Origin: Vitis vinifera
Lineage: Eukaryota > Streptophyta > Magnoliopsida > Vitales > Vitaceae
NCBI RefSeq assembly: GCF_030704535.1
Contig: NC_081818.1
Span: 25,149,001 to 25,213,000, forward strand
Length of the DNA: 64,000 nt
Direction of reading: 5' to 3'
Position numbers and translations under genes: made by a program. The notes under the pieces are model-generated. The model saw only the letters and a program-made list of their open reading frames with translations. It made no database searches and was not told where the DNA came from. The number at the start of each line of letters is the position of its first letter. The first letter of the stretch is position 1. Below are positions 36,679 to 49,900 of this stretch, one piece after another.

Positions 36679-38857
36679 TTCTCTTCTTTCCCAACAGTTT
36701 TTAGAGAGAGATAGAGAGAGGAGTTATAGCTCTTTTTACACACCAAAAAAAAAAAAAAAAGGGAAAGAAGAGGGTGCGGAGGAGGAGGAGTTGGTCTGCG
36801 AGTCTCCTCCATTTTGGACACACTACTGATGTGTTAATTTCCTCTTTGTTTCTGCTTTTCTTGTTTTTATTTTTGTCTCTTTGGGTCTGTTGCTTTTGTT
36901 TTGTGTCTCACTAATCCGAGCTGCAGAGAGAAATGTAATTGCTCCCTCCTCTGTATAGAAACAGAAATTAAAAAAAAAACTACTGAGTTTCTCATCTGAA
37001 GCTTCTTCATCACCCTCTATTCTTTTATTCCTCTGCACATTCTTCTCATCTTTTAGCTACCAGAGGTCTCACAGATCATGTTTGGTCAATGTTGAGTTTT
37101 GTTTCCAAAAGTAAAATTCTGGCTAAAATTAAAACCACCCATTTCAGAACCTCAAATCGAAACACCCTCTTCAAAACAAATGGAAAGCAAGGAAATTCTT
37201 ACTGTAGCAGCTTAGGTACATTATACAAGCAGCACATTATTTCAGCAACATATCTTTTTTACTTTCAAAAAACAAAAAAAAAAAATTGCTTTTAATTTCC
37301 TAAAACTGTTTCCATTTGTAAATTTTTCACCGGTTGGTAACTTGGTGTGTGTGGGTTGTTTCGGCCGGAGACTTGGCCGGAATTTCACAGCATGAGTGAA
37401 TGTAATGTGATAGTAGGGTCTTGTCAATGTCCGTACTAATGGGACCTACACTATCTCACAATGACACGTGTTGAACTTGGAATATAGCAGTTAGTTATAG
37501 GGTTGAGGCCCCAGGGAGCCACGTAGGAGAGACATACTGGGAGGGGGTCGGTTGTAGGGTGTGGGGGTACCGGTACCCTAGGCAGTTGCCCTCTCTTTCG
37601 GCCTTTCCCGCTCGCGTGAGATTCTTTTCTGCCCTTACTCATTGCCACGTCATTCCTAATACCTCACACTTTTCTTTGCCACGTCACTTATAGGGAAATG
37701 GAGTTGGATCTTCTCCGGATAAGATGGTCATTTTATCCACTTCTATTTTCCAAGAATTAATTATGAATTTCTTTAATTTTACAGATATTTATTTTAGAAA
37801 GCTATTCCTGCTATAAAGTGAGCATATGTTCCAAACTCCACAAGTGACCTGTTTTTCACAACATATTTTTAAAAATTTTATTAAATTTGTAATTTTCATA
37901 AGAAAATATTTCAAGGACTAAAAAAAATAATCAAATATTGTGGGTGGGTGGCTGAGTGATGGACCATGAATAAATCATAAATCTAAGAATCTGCTTACCA
38001 CTCAAAAACAGAACGAATTTAGGAGGAATCGAGTGACGAAAGGAATGCCTTTAGAATTGGAATCAATGCCCATATAGGTGTCCTTTTGTCTCAAATCAAA
38101 AGGAGGTTGCTGATCCTGGATATAGAGGGTGGTGCGCCACCAGTCCCTTTATACGAACTCCAGAATCAATCACAGTGAGTTAGCCCATTCTTTTCCTTTG
38201 GGACTTCCAAAAGACACGGGCAGAAAACAGAGGCATGAGGCGTTTTCATTGCTTGTTTATAGAGCATCTTTGACATTCCTAATGCGTTGTCTTAACATAC
38301 GAATGAATCTACCTAATCAACACCCAATATACCCAATACTCAATAGCTCTTACCTCTGGACTTGGATACACTCAAGGGTGTCCTCCCAATTTTTGGACTT
38401 CCCCTGAACTATGCTTCTTGTTATGATGTTGTCTTACCTGCAGTTTCTTCAATGGCTTCCCTTAGAAGATGGGTTTGTCTCATTTTTAAATTTTGGGAAA
38501 GTCCACACAAAGCTCTTTTATGATACATGGGAGCATCTAGTCATTTAACATCATCCTAAACCTTTCCTCTGCTTTCATTTTGCGACTGTAGATTCAGAAT
38601 CACCACACAGGACATCATCATAATCATGATCACACTAGGCCACTGAAGGGTATGCTTGTGGTGTTATTATCGTTGTCATCAGGTCACTAGGTGCTTTTTT
38701 TTTTCTTTTTCTGTATTATGTCACATAATACTTTCCTCTACAAATTACATTTGCTGCATGTCTTTAATTTTTAATACATCCATGCAATGATATACAGACA
38801 CAGAATAACTATATATATATATATAGAGAGAGAAACAGAGAGAGTATGCATGTACCA
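36679..38857. other. Region between the convergent glutaredoxin and bHLH genes
   Basis: The left part holds the glutaredoxin 3' UTR (A-run at 36744-36760). The region around 37460-37690 has several ACGT-core motifs (GACACGTGTT, GCCACGTAGG, GCCACGTCA), a G-rich tract and a 14-base palindrome, and looks promoter-like although no gene starts beside it. An AT repeat at 38811-38824 and GA-rich stretches lie next to the bHLH stop. No open frame here is convincing. Confidence 0.5.
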
Positions 38858-41844
38858 TCACCAAAATCTCTGCTCTGAAGAAGAGGAGCTCGAAGAATCA
38901 AAAATGGAAACCCTTCGTCGCTTCTTTGGATGTGTTGTTCTTGGAGAGAATTCTGGTGAGGTGGAAACTTTATACAGGATAGAACTCAGGGCCTGGTGGA
39001 CAGAGCTTGCAAGAAGCATGTGTGCCTTGGAATCATTGCTGTTCCCTTGTTTGCAGCTGGTGAAAACAAATACATTTTTCATCCGTCCTCCCAAAGTAGA
39101 GATCTCGGCCTTTACTGTATTTATAGGAAGGGTGTCAAGAGCTTGTTTTATATAAGATAGAAGCTCAGGTCGGTAATCGCAACACACAGATGCCCTCAAA
39201 GAAAAAGCTCCATCTGTTCTGTCATCATGTGGTTCTACTCTTACTTCATCTTCTTCTATTGGAAGGAGTAATCCTTTACTTGCTTTGGTGGCATTCCTTT
39301 TTAGTTCTTTCACTTGCTGGATAACTTCAGCAAGCAATGTAGCTTTGTCCATCTATGACCAAAAATTCAACCTTAATTAAATTGGACAATGAGGAAAAAC
39401 TAAACATTACCTAGTCTTTTTTGTTCAAGCATGGACCAAAAACAAAATTCATTTAGAATATAGAATACAAAGAATCAAAGGTACAGGAATTGAGAAGAAA
39501 ATAGAATCAGCAAAGCACTTCCAGGGAATTTGCATTCTGGCAGAATAAGTTTATGAGATCCATCCCTTTTTCTTTTTAATTTTAAGATGCGAATTCATTT
39601 GATGGAAACTTCTCCCCACTTAGGCAACAATTACAGGAATTTTAGTACTCACTTAGAATATCTAAGATAATATTGATTATAAAGAAATAAGATCGTTGGA
39701 GCAGATATAAATTGGTGTCGTACCTTTAGATGAGTAGATTCCGACATAAATTTGGTCAATGTCACATGTAAGTTCAATATATAGTGGGGGTACCCATGGC
39801 TCTATGCAGCTATGCACTCAAACCTCATAGCAATTTTATTTTAACAAGAAAAAGGTGAAACCTCATAACACATAACCAATCTTATTTACTGATAAAGACA
39901 TCAGTGGTAACAGCAAGATCATGTTCAGGTTGCCGTACAAGAATGTTACCTACAAGGAAAAGGAAAGAAAAAAGGAAAAAGCTCAACTTGGAAATCAATC
40001 CCTTTTTAAAGCTATTTCTTCCATTGCAATTAGATTTTGCTATGTCAAACCCTAACTCTGGCTGAGTTGATGAAATGAATACTTGGTGGCTCAGTCCACT
40101 AATCTAGAAAACCATTTGCGAGTGTTGTGGCATACATCTGTTTGTTGACATGCTCCCAACTACCCACACATCAAAATCTATTTATAAATGCTCAAACGAA
40201 GACCTCATGCAGAGCGCTCCACTTTCTAATAACAGTCAGCCACCATCGATTTCTATTACATTTACATACTTGTACCAACTGTAACTTTTAACGGTGAAGC
40301 AAATATTTACTTAAGTCAGCAATACCTCCTGTGGGAACACTTGTTAACAACTTGAAGATCATCAAACTAAATTAATAGCTTGAACTCACCATGAAATGGA
40401 CCTTAGCTTTCTTTACAAGAGGTGCTTTTTGACTAAAACAAAAATATAAATTAAGAGCTTTAGAATTTCTAGCCGTTTCTATTTCTGTTCTTCCTCATCT
40501 TAACACAAGTGTATACACAAACATGTTCCCATACTCCCCTTTCTTTATGATAAAAATTACTTTTTCTACACTTCAATCTGTTCTACACCCATAGGCTAAC
40601 CTAAGTGAGTAATAGAAAATACTGAACCTAACTTTATTTATTCTTGACTAAGGAAACCAAGCTAATTGTAAATTTGTAAATATCAGAGTACGATGGAGCA
40701 CTGCAAGAACATTAAGCTTTCTAAGATCCCAGAAGCTCTTCATTAAGAAAACTCAATGAGAACAGATGAACACAAAACCCCAACAAACTTACAGAGATCA
40801 CTGTCAGTGGTCTGCCATAACGAGGGGCTAATTCATGTTTAGTAATTGAATAAGGACCAACATAAACATAACAAATGACCACCCCTGCCCAGCAGTCCTC
40901 TCACAATTTGTCTACATCTTAACATCCATTGGGTTTCTGAGGAAATTGAAGAAAAGAAAAGGGAGTACAAGTTTAAGTCTATGCCCTCTCGACATGTCAT
41001 AAATGCTAAAAAAATTATGCATCTCAACTAAGCCAAATCGTTGTTAGCTCCTAAGATCTCCATTTACCTTTTCTTTTCTTTTCTTTCCTTTCCTTCCCTT
41101 CATTCTCTCCTAAAACCAAAGGGAGTGTTCAAAACCTGAACTTCCTTTCTTTTCCCGCATGCCTTGGAATACCATACAGACATTCCTACCTACCTAACAA
41201 TTAACTCAAAAATACTAATTTTGGGAGATTAATCGAAAACTAAAGATACTTATTTAGTTCAAATAACACCAGAAAACCAATAATACTTGGCAAAACTCTC
41301 CAAACAAACCATTTCCCATGTAAACTTTCCCCATTCAGCAATTGGATTCAGAAAGTTTACCAAATATAAGCATGGAAAAGAGTTGGATAAATAGTTTAAG
41401 TACTACCAAGCCAAAAACCTATATACACTTCAAATATGATGCAATATGGAAATTAAACAACCAAACACAAGGCAACTACCAACAACGATATCAACAATAA
41501 TTACTGGTGCTATTGTTTAACATAAAATACATGGAAAAATATAGAACCTTTTCAGTGCATGGCACGAAGCCGCGAAGCGTATCCAGATGAGCATTGATTC
41601 TCTCTCTTCTTCTCCTCTCGGCGTCGCTATGACTCTTCAAAGCCGCCATAGCCTTCGCCTCCGGCACCTCCTTTTTCACCTTTATGACCGGAGCCTTCAC
41701 GAGCTCTCCTCTGTCAGAATCCAACACCAAAGACCCACCTCGCACAACCCCTCTATCCCCTCCTGTATTATGCGAGAATGGGTCGAACACTTGAAAACAA
41801 TCGGACCCACGTGAAGAGGCTGAGTTCCAGGAGTTTGAATCCAT
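38858..41844 (-). CDS. bHLH transcription factor (bHLH51/bHLH30-like subgroup)
   Basis: Two exons, 41844..41548 (99 codons) and 39352..38858, joined GT-AG in phase 0, give 263 residues. The basic helix-loop-helix runs from about residue 67 to 118. The basic part KSHSDAERRRRERIN has the His72, Glu76, Arg80 trio that contacts E-box/G-box DNA. The intron falls exactly in the loop, between CTEK and MDKATLLAEVIQQVKELK, a position conserved in this subgroup. Residues about 135-225 resemble an ACT-like domain (VCCDYRPELLSYIKQALD, then VKAEISTLGGRMKNVFVF), probably for dimerisation. The C-terminus has a basic KKRRR and a run of seven serines. Related Arabidopsis proteins regulate vascular and root development; the target genes here are unknown. 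Intron 1 is 2.2 kb. The gene is convergent with the glutaredoxin. Confidence 0.9.
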
Positions 41845-42275
41845 GGTTTCAGATTAACCAGAGCCGGGAGGGCGAGTCGTGGGCGCGAACCAGAAGGGGA
41901 GTGTACGGAATCGGAGCTTGAGTAGACGACCTCTAGTGCAGAGTAGGGTGCTTGCGGCTATGGTTATGGCTACGGACATAACTTCCATTAAGCAAGAAGA
42001 CAAGGGTGTTATAGAGCGAGATCAATGAGAGAACATCCACATTTTCTTCTTTACCGTCTCGAATTGGAGCATTTCGAGATTCGAAAACGGTGGCGTTTTT
42101 GGTGGGTGGGGAGAAATTCGGTGAGACCCAGCTGGGGGAATCGATGAATATTCAAAATGAATCGAAACCCCAAGAATGGAGAGGGACAGAGGGAGCCAAG
42201 CGTGGGGTTTGGAACTTGGAAGAGAGATTCAAAGGAAGAATGGGTGGTGCGTGACGCAAGGGTGTTGCAGCCCAG

Positions 42276-42283
42276 ATATATAT
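42276..42283 (-). promoter_or_regulatory. Possible TATA box of the bHLH gene
   Basis: The minus strand reads CTATATATATCTGG here, 430 bases before the start codon. This implies a long leader of about 400 bases. The intervening sequence is more GC-rich than the flanks and has no competing TATA box, which fits a leader. Confidence 0.45.
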
Positions 42284-42299
42284 AGTCTGCTGGACTCTG

Positions 42300-43250
42300 G
42301 CTCCAGATCACTAAACTATGCCTGTTTGGTTTCAATTCAAAGAACTTGAATTCTTGCTTTCTTTAATGCCGGGTACATTAAGCATTTAATCTTTGACAGA
42401 TTGCTTCATAAACATCAAACCACTTTTGATTCTCTGAAAAAAAAATTGGTATCATTCTCAGAATGGATAGAGACTATTTCTACCAATGCTCAAGGTTTAT
42501 AATGTAATTTACTCGAACCCTGGCGAGGACTGAGTACTGATTCGGGAGTCTGAATCTCTTTTGCCTGTCGGCAAAGTTTAAGTAATGCCAAGAGACAAAT
42601 ATACGATTAAAAAACAAATAGTTGGGCGCGGAAGGGATGCCCCCTGGCTTTACAAAGGCCATTTCACTTCTCACCAACTCAGTCTTTCATTGATATGAAG
42701 ATTCCAACCACCAAACACAAAAAAGGCCACAGAAAAACTTCTCTTCCAACCATCAAATCACCTTTACTCGAGACTTGCTGGGTCTTGACAAAAAATAATT
42801 TATTTATTTTTTAAAAATCCATAAACTAAGTTTAGTAGCAAAAAAAATTTTCAATCTATATATTGCTTTGCAAAGTATCCACATCACAAAACAGTATTTG
42901 AAAACTACTGTTTAATTAATTTTTTTAAATAATCAAAATCATAGTCATCATAGTTAGTGATCATTTTAAACTTTAGTTCAAAACCATAGTCATAAACTAC
43001 AACTACAACAACCACGGTTTCATGTTTGAATTTAAAACCATAGTTACCAACTTCAATTCTAAGCTTAAATTTAAAAGTGTAATTGATGACTATTTTGAAC
43101 GTTACATAAATAAAATAAATTTAATATCATAAATTTATTATATTATTTTTTATTTTCTATTTATGAATATGTAAGTGGTTTGAATCTATCTATGTAATAT
43201 GGAATGTCTCCTTATGTGTAGAGTGAGATGGAGTAACGTCTATGTAGACC
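42300..43250. other. Upstream flank of the bHLH gene; no gene seen
   Basis: AT-rich sequence with short, unrelated open frames. Between 42930 and 43080 a motif like CATAGT(C/T)A recurs in an irregular way. No gene or element is supported. Confidence 0.4.
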
Positions 43251-43299
43251 ACAATGTTGCTTGGGTGAGCATATATCTAGTTGTGTAACATATGTGAGG

Positions 43300-44400
43300 G
43301 TGATAGTAAGTGTAGGTGATAGTAGGGTGGTAGTTGGTAAGGCAATCTCTAGGACAATGATATATGATATAGTAGCTTCTAGGAAAGAAGATATAAGAGA
43401 TGATCAAATGACATTTGATGTAGTGGTCTATGATACGATGAATATTTGATATGGTAGTCTCTAGAAAAAAAGATATAAGTGATGATGGTGAGGTGACATG
43501 TGGTGTAATGGTCATTAAAGGCGAATTTAAAGGTCATGGTAGGTTGGTAGATAGTGGATTAGTCTTTGGTGTGGTGACATAAGATATAATGATCTCTAAG
43601 AGAGAAAATAAAGATGATAATACGATGGTAAATGATGAGGTGGTCTCTGAGAGGACATGCTCTAGAGGAGAAGGTCTAGGTAATGGTAAGGTTATATTTG
43701 ATATTGCAGTGTTAAAAGGAAAAAGTAAAGGTGATGTTAAGGGTAAAAAGGTAACTATGGAAGTCTTAGGTGCAATGGGGTAGTTGATGTAGATAATGCT
43801 AACATAGTCTTAGGTGGATGCACGAATGATCGAGGTCATCGACCAACTTGCCCATGACCTCTCCCTTGACCTCTAATAGGTTGTATCCTAACAATAGTGG
43901 TCAACATAGGTGGTCTCATAGATGGACTGATGACGTAGACAACTTATGGATTGAATGTATATGATATCCCTCTCTAATAACATGCAAAACATAAGTAGCA
44001 ATCTGATGAATGTCTCCTAAATCACCTAAAGTAGCACCAATAGATCGACTAACAATCTTAGCCACAACAGTGATTTTAATGAAAAAAGTAATACATTAAA
44101 GATGATTTTATATTAATTGTAATTTAAGAAACAATTTGTAAGTAAAAAAATCTTACTAGTAATTGAGTGGATGTTGTTGTACTATGGGATCTCATTTGAT
44201 CCTTATGAAGAGAGGGTGTAATCAGAAATCGTGTAATATGTTGGTACTATTCCATGTATGGATCATGACAACTATCATAGGTGGTACCATTGCAATACGC
44301 TCAACACAACTAGCCTAAGAGTAATTTACTATGCATGGAATACCCCTTAATCATACTTATGTCGTCCTTGTCTATCCATTGAATGTAGGTCTTGTTCTAT
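43300..44400 (-). pseudogene. Possible relic of a plant-mobile-domain (MAIN-like) gene or transposon passenger
   Basis: Minus-strand readings include DPYMEXYQHITRFLITPSL around 44175-44260 (X is a stop) and LGDLGDIHQIATYVLHVIRE around 43950-44025. These recall the W/Y-rich RRxITRRFI and HRIA..V..VI motifs of plant mobile domain proteins. The plus strand of the left part (43330-43660) shows an irregular repeat, with ATATGATATAGTAGCTTCTAG-like units recurring every 60-125 bases. Stops and frame changes are frequent. The family call is tentative. Confidence 0.25.
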
Positions 44401-44749
44401 TCAACAAGATGAAGGTATCCTTTATTAGAGCTAAACTATCTAATAAGTCCTCAAGCCACACTTTATCACATCAATCCTTGAGCCTTTGCTAGAGCTTTTA
44501 TCTTGCAAGTTTGAGCCATATGAGGCTACTAATGTGTAGCAAGATTGAACTTGCCTTATGGAACCCTTCTAACAAGACAAGAAACCAAGGTTTATTGCTC
44601 CGAGAGTTGAAACTTTCTACAACATTATTATACACACATCCATTACCCCATGGTAGGACAAGACTAGAAAGGTTAGGGCACCCTTTGGTTTCAAAAGCAA
44701 AATTTTAACGACATGTTATGCACATCATTTGCCTACATATCTTCTAATA

Positions 44750-46920
44750 CAACCCTTCTAGAGATTTTGTCATTCATGACTTCACTGTGAATGATGGTAT
44801 CTTTAATCCTTGTGATCATATTATATACTATTGCCATATTATAACCCCTGATATGGGAAACAATCCTTTCTTGTGTAAGGTTTTCATGGTCAACCTTTAT
44901 AGGCCAACCCTAACATGGTTCCATTGTCTCTTTCCTAATTTTATGTGCTCATTTTATACCATATCAGAAAATTTTACCACACATTACATATGCTTAGTTA
45001 GCCAGAAGAAGAAAATTAATAGTCTATGAAAGTGCACATGATAAAAAATTAATCACTACAAGACTTCATGAAAAAGTTTAGGCAAATTATCTTACAAATG
45101 AAGTCTTGTAGCATGGACACACTTATGCAAACATTCAAGAGATGTATCATCCTAAGCTCATTTTTTTTTTTTTTTTAATTCAATCCCAAAGAAACCACCA
45201 AAAACCATGGATGAGTTGTTTTGTTAAGCCAAAAAGAACATCATGTTAGAAGATAATTTGTAGGTGGCTCTCTAACACATTATAGTGATTTCCCATCTCG
45301 AACAACAACCATTAGCAACTTCCTCTAAACACTAGGCATATAAGAGAAATGATGGTTGTTCTAAACCTCATAGCAAAAGATAGAAGGAGGCTTTGAAAGC
45401 CAAAGGAACAATGATGCAACTAACTTTACTCATGCTTTCCTATGCCTGATTACTCCATATTATATAAGGTATGCCTATGTTCAAATGGTTGAACCTCATG
45501 TGTAGCGAGTTTGGAAAAAAAAGACTAGACTTTATACTGCAACTACCACAAGGACAAAGGAATATCACCACTTGTATTTCCTAGTTGAAAACCTAATCAA
45601 GGCTAAATAACTTAGTTAATATGTGTGTAATAATGGAACTGTCTTCACTAGATAAACACTATTGCTTATTCTGCCTCCCATTTAACACATAGCAAGACTA
45701 TACGCACCATATATGTTATACATGGTGGTTCAACATAATCACATTAATGCTCCTAAGGTTATATATGCACTCCATCTTTGAAACACTTCTAAGGTCAAGT
45801 ATGTTAGTATCATACAATAATCTTAATAGGGAGTTTGCAACTGATTGATGAACTTATCACCTTTTCAGAGCTAGACCTATACACATGGCTCGCCCTCATG
45901 AGGATGCCTTGATAAAAACACTAAGCATCTTAAACCATGATGGGTGCAATATACTTATTGATCAAGGAAGTTCAACCATTTTGTTTCATGTCTTACTTAC
46001 AAATAATGGGTTATTCTCTAACTGCATTAGAGAGCTTAAGGAGAGTATTGGCTGCAACAGTTTCATTACTACTTTAAGGGAGCTAGTCATCCTTATATTA
46101 TTAAGCCCTATAACTTTAATAGTATAATTTTTAGTAGTAGTTGATTCGTCACCGTACAATGTGACATTGGGACATACTTGGATAAATGAAATAAAGGTAG
46201 TTATATCCACTTACCATTAAAATATCAATTACTTGATTGGCCAAGGGTAGGGAATCAACGAATAGCAAGACAATGCTATCAAGTTAAAAGACTAAATGGA
46301 AGTGGGTGTAAGGGCCCTCACTGACTAGGTAAAATAACAATTATTGAACAAACCCTACTTAGGAGGAGATAAACTAGAGTATTTTCTAGTGGAACAAATG
46401 TAATTGATTGACCTATTTGGAAATGAGAAAGGTTGTCAGGTATTCATTGGGTGTCTACTATAAAAAAAAAAAGAAAATCTTGAACTAATATTCCTCCTTA
46501 GACGAAACATGCATGCATTCACTTGGAAGCATTTAGACACAAAATGAATCAACCTAGTGGTAACAAGTCACAAACTTAATATTCAATCAGTGCAATAAAA
46601 TATCATAGAAGAAGAGTTAACTTGACTGTTGAAAGTGAGATTCATTAGGAAAACGAACTATCTAAATTAATTAGACAACATTATGGTGATATATGTGTGG
46701 ATTTTATGGATCTAAATGAGACTCATCTCAAGGACATTTTATAGCTCCTAAGGGTGGATCAAATTGTTAATGTCATAGTTGAGCATGACTATTGTCATTC
46801 ATGGATGTTTTCTCTAGGTATACTAAGATATTTATGCGCCCTTGGACTAAGGGAAGACAACCTTCATAACTCATAAGGGGTTGTATTGCCATAACATAAC
46901 ACTACCAAGTCATTTTTTGT
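44750..46920 (+). mobile_element. Decayed Ty3/gypsy retrotransposon internal region (gag, protease, RT)
   Basis: The domains occur in the expected order on the plus strand. Gag capsid: 44776-45030 reads FTVNDGIFNPCDHIIYYCH and PTLTWFHCLFPNFMCSF, continuing through KKPPKTMDELF near 45190. Protease: 45885-46250 contains NILIDQGSST, where the catalytic triad is altered in the way seen in some plant gypsy copies, and later LGHTWI...STYHLKYQLL. RT: 46705-46900 reads DLNETHLKD, RVDQIVNVIVEHD and KTTFITHKGLYCHN. Stops and frameshifts interrupt all of it. RT stops at about 46920, and integrase, RNase H and LTRs are not recognisable. No intact protein is encoded. Confidence 0.75.
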
Positions 46921-49900
46921 TACTTCAAAACATTCATCGATCACAACCCCAACCCACAGCTCCTCATTCCATAACTATCACAACCTCATCTCTTTCTATC
47001 TCATATTCACGAAACCCCACACCTACATCCTCACACATCCCATCCTAATGCATTTCCCACTTTAACACCACCAAGTGATTACCCTCATGCCTACCCAATG
47101 CACACTCTATCACAAGACCAAACCTCAGGTGTCATGGCACCCATAGAAACTTGTTAGCATCTTAAATCTATGCACAATGGAAGTAGTACAAATTTTTAAA
47201 ATTAATTCTTTAGGATTAAAATACAAACCTTTGGGTTTCGATGTTTCCAAACCTTAAATTCCAAATATTAAAGGTTACCTCAAAGGCCAAAGATCTTTCA
47301 TCCAATTACTCTTATCTTTTTCTTGGCACTAGAGTAAAGTAACTACTTTTCCTCAAGGATGGTGACTAGGGTTTCTACTCTATTACTTTCTATGAAAGAT
47401 AAAATAAAATAAAAATAAAAGATTAGGTCTATTAACCTTAAACTTAAGAGGGTTCATATGGACTATTAGTGGTCTTAAGTCTTAGGTTATTTTATCTAGC
47501 CTATGGGTACTCTTTAATTAATTAACCTTAATGAACTCCAACTAATTAAATAGCATAGGTAGTGACCAAAACCATGTAATCATAAACACTTGTGCCAATT
47601 TTGCTTATGCAAAAATGCTTAACTGTTTAGTCTTATTTATCCTTATCTACTTTTATGATTAAAAGAAAATTCTCTAAAATTGTGTGCCAATAAAAACAAA
47701 TTTTTAAAACAATTTTCCATTTTTCAGAATAAAAAACATAAAGACACATTTGATAATTAAGAAATAAAACATAAAGATTACCTCTGGTTGGTTGGATGAG
47801 ATAGAATAAGACATATACATCCTAAAATATCATATCTCATTGCATAGAAAATACATATTCTAAAATATGATTTTCAATGAGATGTGGTATCCTTTGGACA
47901 TTATATTCAACGAACATGATATCTTAAGATAATATATCTAATAAGATATGTGATATTATGTTATGTTTATATTTAATTTATAAAATGATTAAAAAATAAT
48001 ATAAAATATATGTATATTATTTTTCAATGTTTAAAATAAAAATTATATTACATTTCAACATTTTCTATTTAAAGAAAATGAAATTTCTTTTACGATTTAA
48101 CAATATTCATGATTAAAATATTTAAAATTTATAATTTTTTTATATTATGTTATTTAATATATAAAAATAACATATATATATATATATATATATATTAAAT
48201 AATACATATATTAATATTATTTTATGATATACTTTTATAAATATTTTTCAGTTTTTTTTAATCATAAATTTAATTTTATAATAAAAAAATATTTTGGAAA
48301 ATAAGTAATATAAAATATAAAAAAAATGATAAAAAAATAAATTTATAATATATGAAATATACAATTTTACATTTTAGCATAAGATCAACATATCATATAT
48401 AGAAGATATATAAAACAAATGGTTATTTGATTAAAAAGGCGTTTCAAAACCTAATTTTTGAAATTTAACTTTCCACCTTTTTTTTGGCATCATTTGGACA
48501 AAAATGCTCTCATTATTTATTTATTTATTTATTTTTGTAAAAATAACATTTTCTTTTAAAACTTATATGTAAATACTTGAAATAGAAAATGACATTATGT
48601 AAAAAATGAGTTACTTTTCCAAAAAAAAAAAAAACATGGGAAGAGTTAGATTTCCAATTTGGGGATTATTTTATCCATTTTTAACTAAATATTTCTAAAA
48701 AAAAAGTAGATAATATATGTCATCATTTATCTTATTTTGGTTGAATATAAGATATGATAGATGATGAGATAATTTATTTTATCCTATCACCAAATAAATA
48801 TAGGATATGATATTATATGATGTTTCTTATCATATCCCATATTATATATCATTAATAAAAAATAATTGAAGTATTTTGGAAAAATATCTTTTAATTATTT
48901 AAAGTTATTTTTATTTATTTTATAATGATTATTGTAAAAAATAACTATATAATTAGGAAGAATGATTAAAAAGAAAATATTATATATAAAATTATTTTTA
49001 AAACACATTTAAAAATATAAAAAATTAGGTTAAAGGATATTTTGAATAACTCATTAGGCTAATCAGTAGTCAAGAATTATTTTTTTGAAATATTTTTGAA
49101 AATACTTCCAAACATATGGGTAGTGTTTGTTTGGCAATTATTTTTAAGAATAAAATTATTTTTTGATTTTCATAGCACAAAAATTTGTTTAGAACGAAAA
49201 ATGTTTTTAATATTTTTAAAAATAATTTATATATATAATTTTTTATTTCAATCATTTTACATGTTTGTATAACTATTTCTTAAGACAGTAAAAAAAACGT
49301 AAATAAATAAAAATGATAGAAAGTAATTAAAAATGTTTTATGAAAATATTCTATTTTATTATTATCAAATATGACATTTATTTTTATTTTTTATTTTTAT
49401 TTTTGTAGTTTTTTGTTCTTGACTGTTCCAAAAAGCAAGATGCGTTTAGCATTTTTCATGTGTGTCGTTTTTATGTACATTGTAATAGTAGGAATATTTT
49501 AAGACTTCCATTTTTGTTTTGAAAAATAGCTTGAGTTTTGCAGTGGTGTGTGTGTCAGTGGTGAGTCGGTGAGCAGAATGATTTCAAAGCCACATTCATG
49601 ACTTGTAATTTGTCAGTACGTTATTGGGAGATGCGAGGGAGTATATGCCATTTGTCTCTGGAATGCCATCTCCCTCTCACCGACTCACCCACGTCATATC
49701 TCTCTCCTCCTCCGCTGCACTCTCATCGCCACCCAATCACAACCCACTCCGCAACCTTGTTTTACATGACGTGGCGCAAAGTGGTTGGTTGTTGGAAGTT
49801 GGGGGAGAAGCAGGCGATGACAGGGAAGCAGATCCCCAGAGTTAGAGGGCCTTTACTGACAAATTAACAAATGTTGTCCACTGTTCACTGATAAGATTCG

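Noticed and set aside
39353-41547. A gene inside the bHLH intron (for example the 40839-41027 frame)
   Set aside because: Only short frames occur, with no splice-compatible partners and no similarity; the region is plain AT-rich intron.
43330-43700. CRISPR-like or satellite array
   Set aside because: Units are irregular in length and sequence, with no constant repeat or spacer; the window is plant nuclear DNA.
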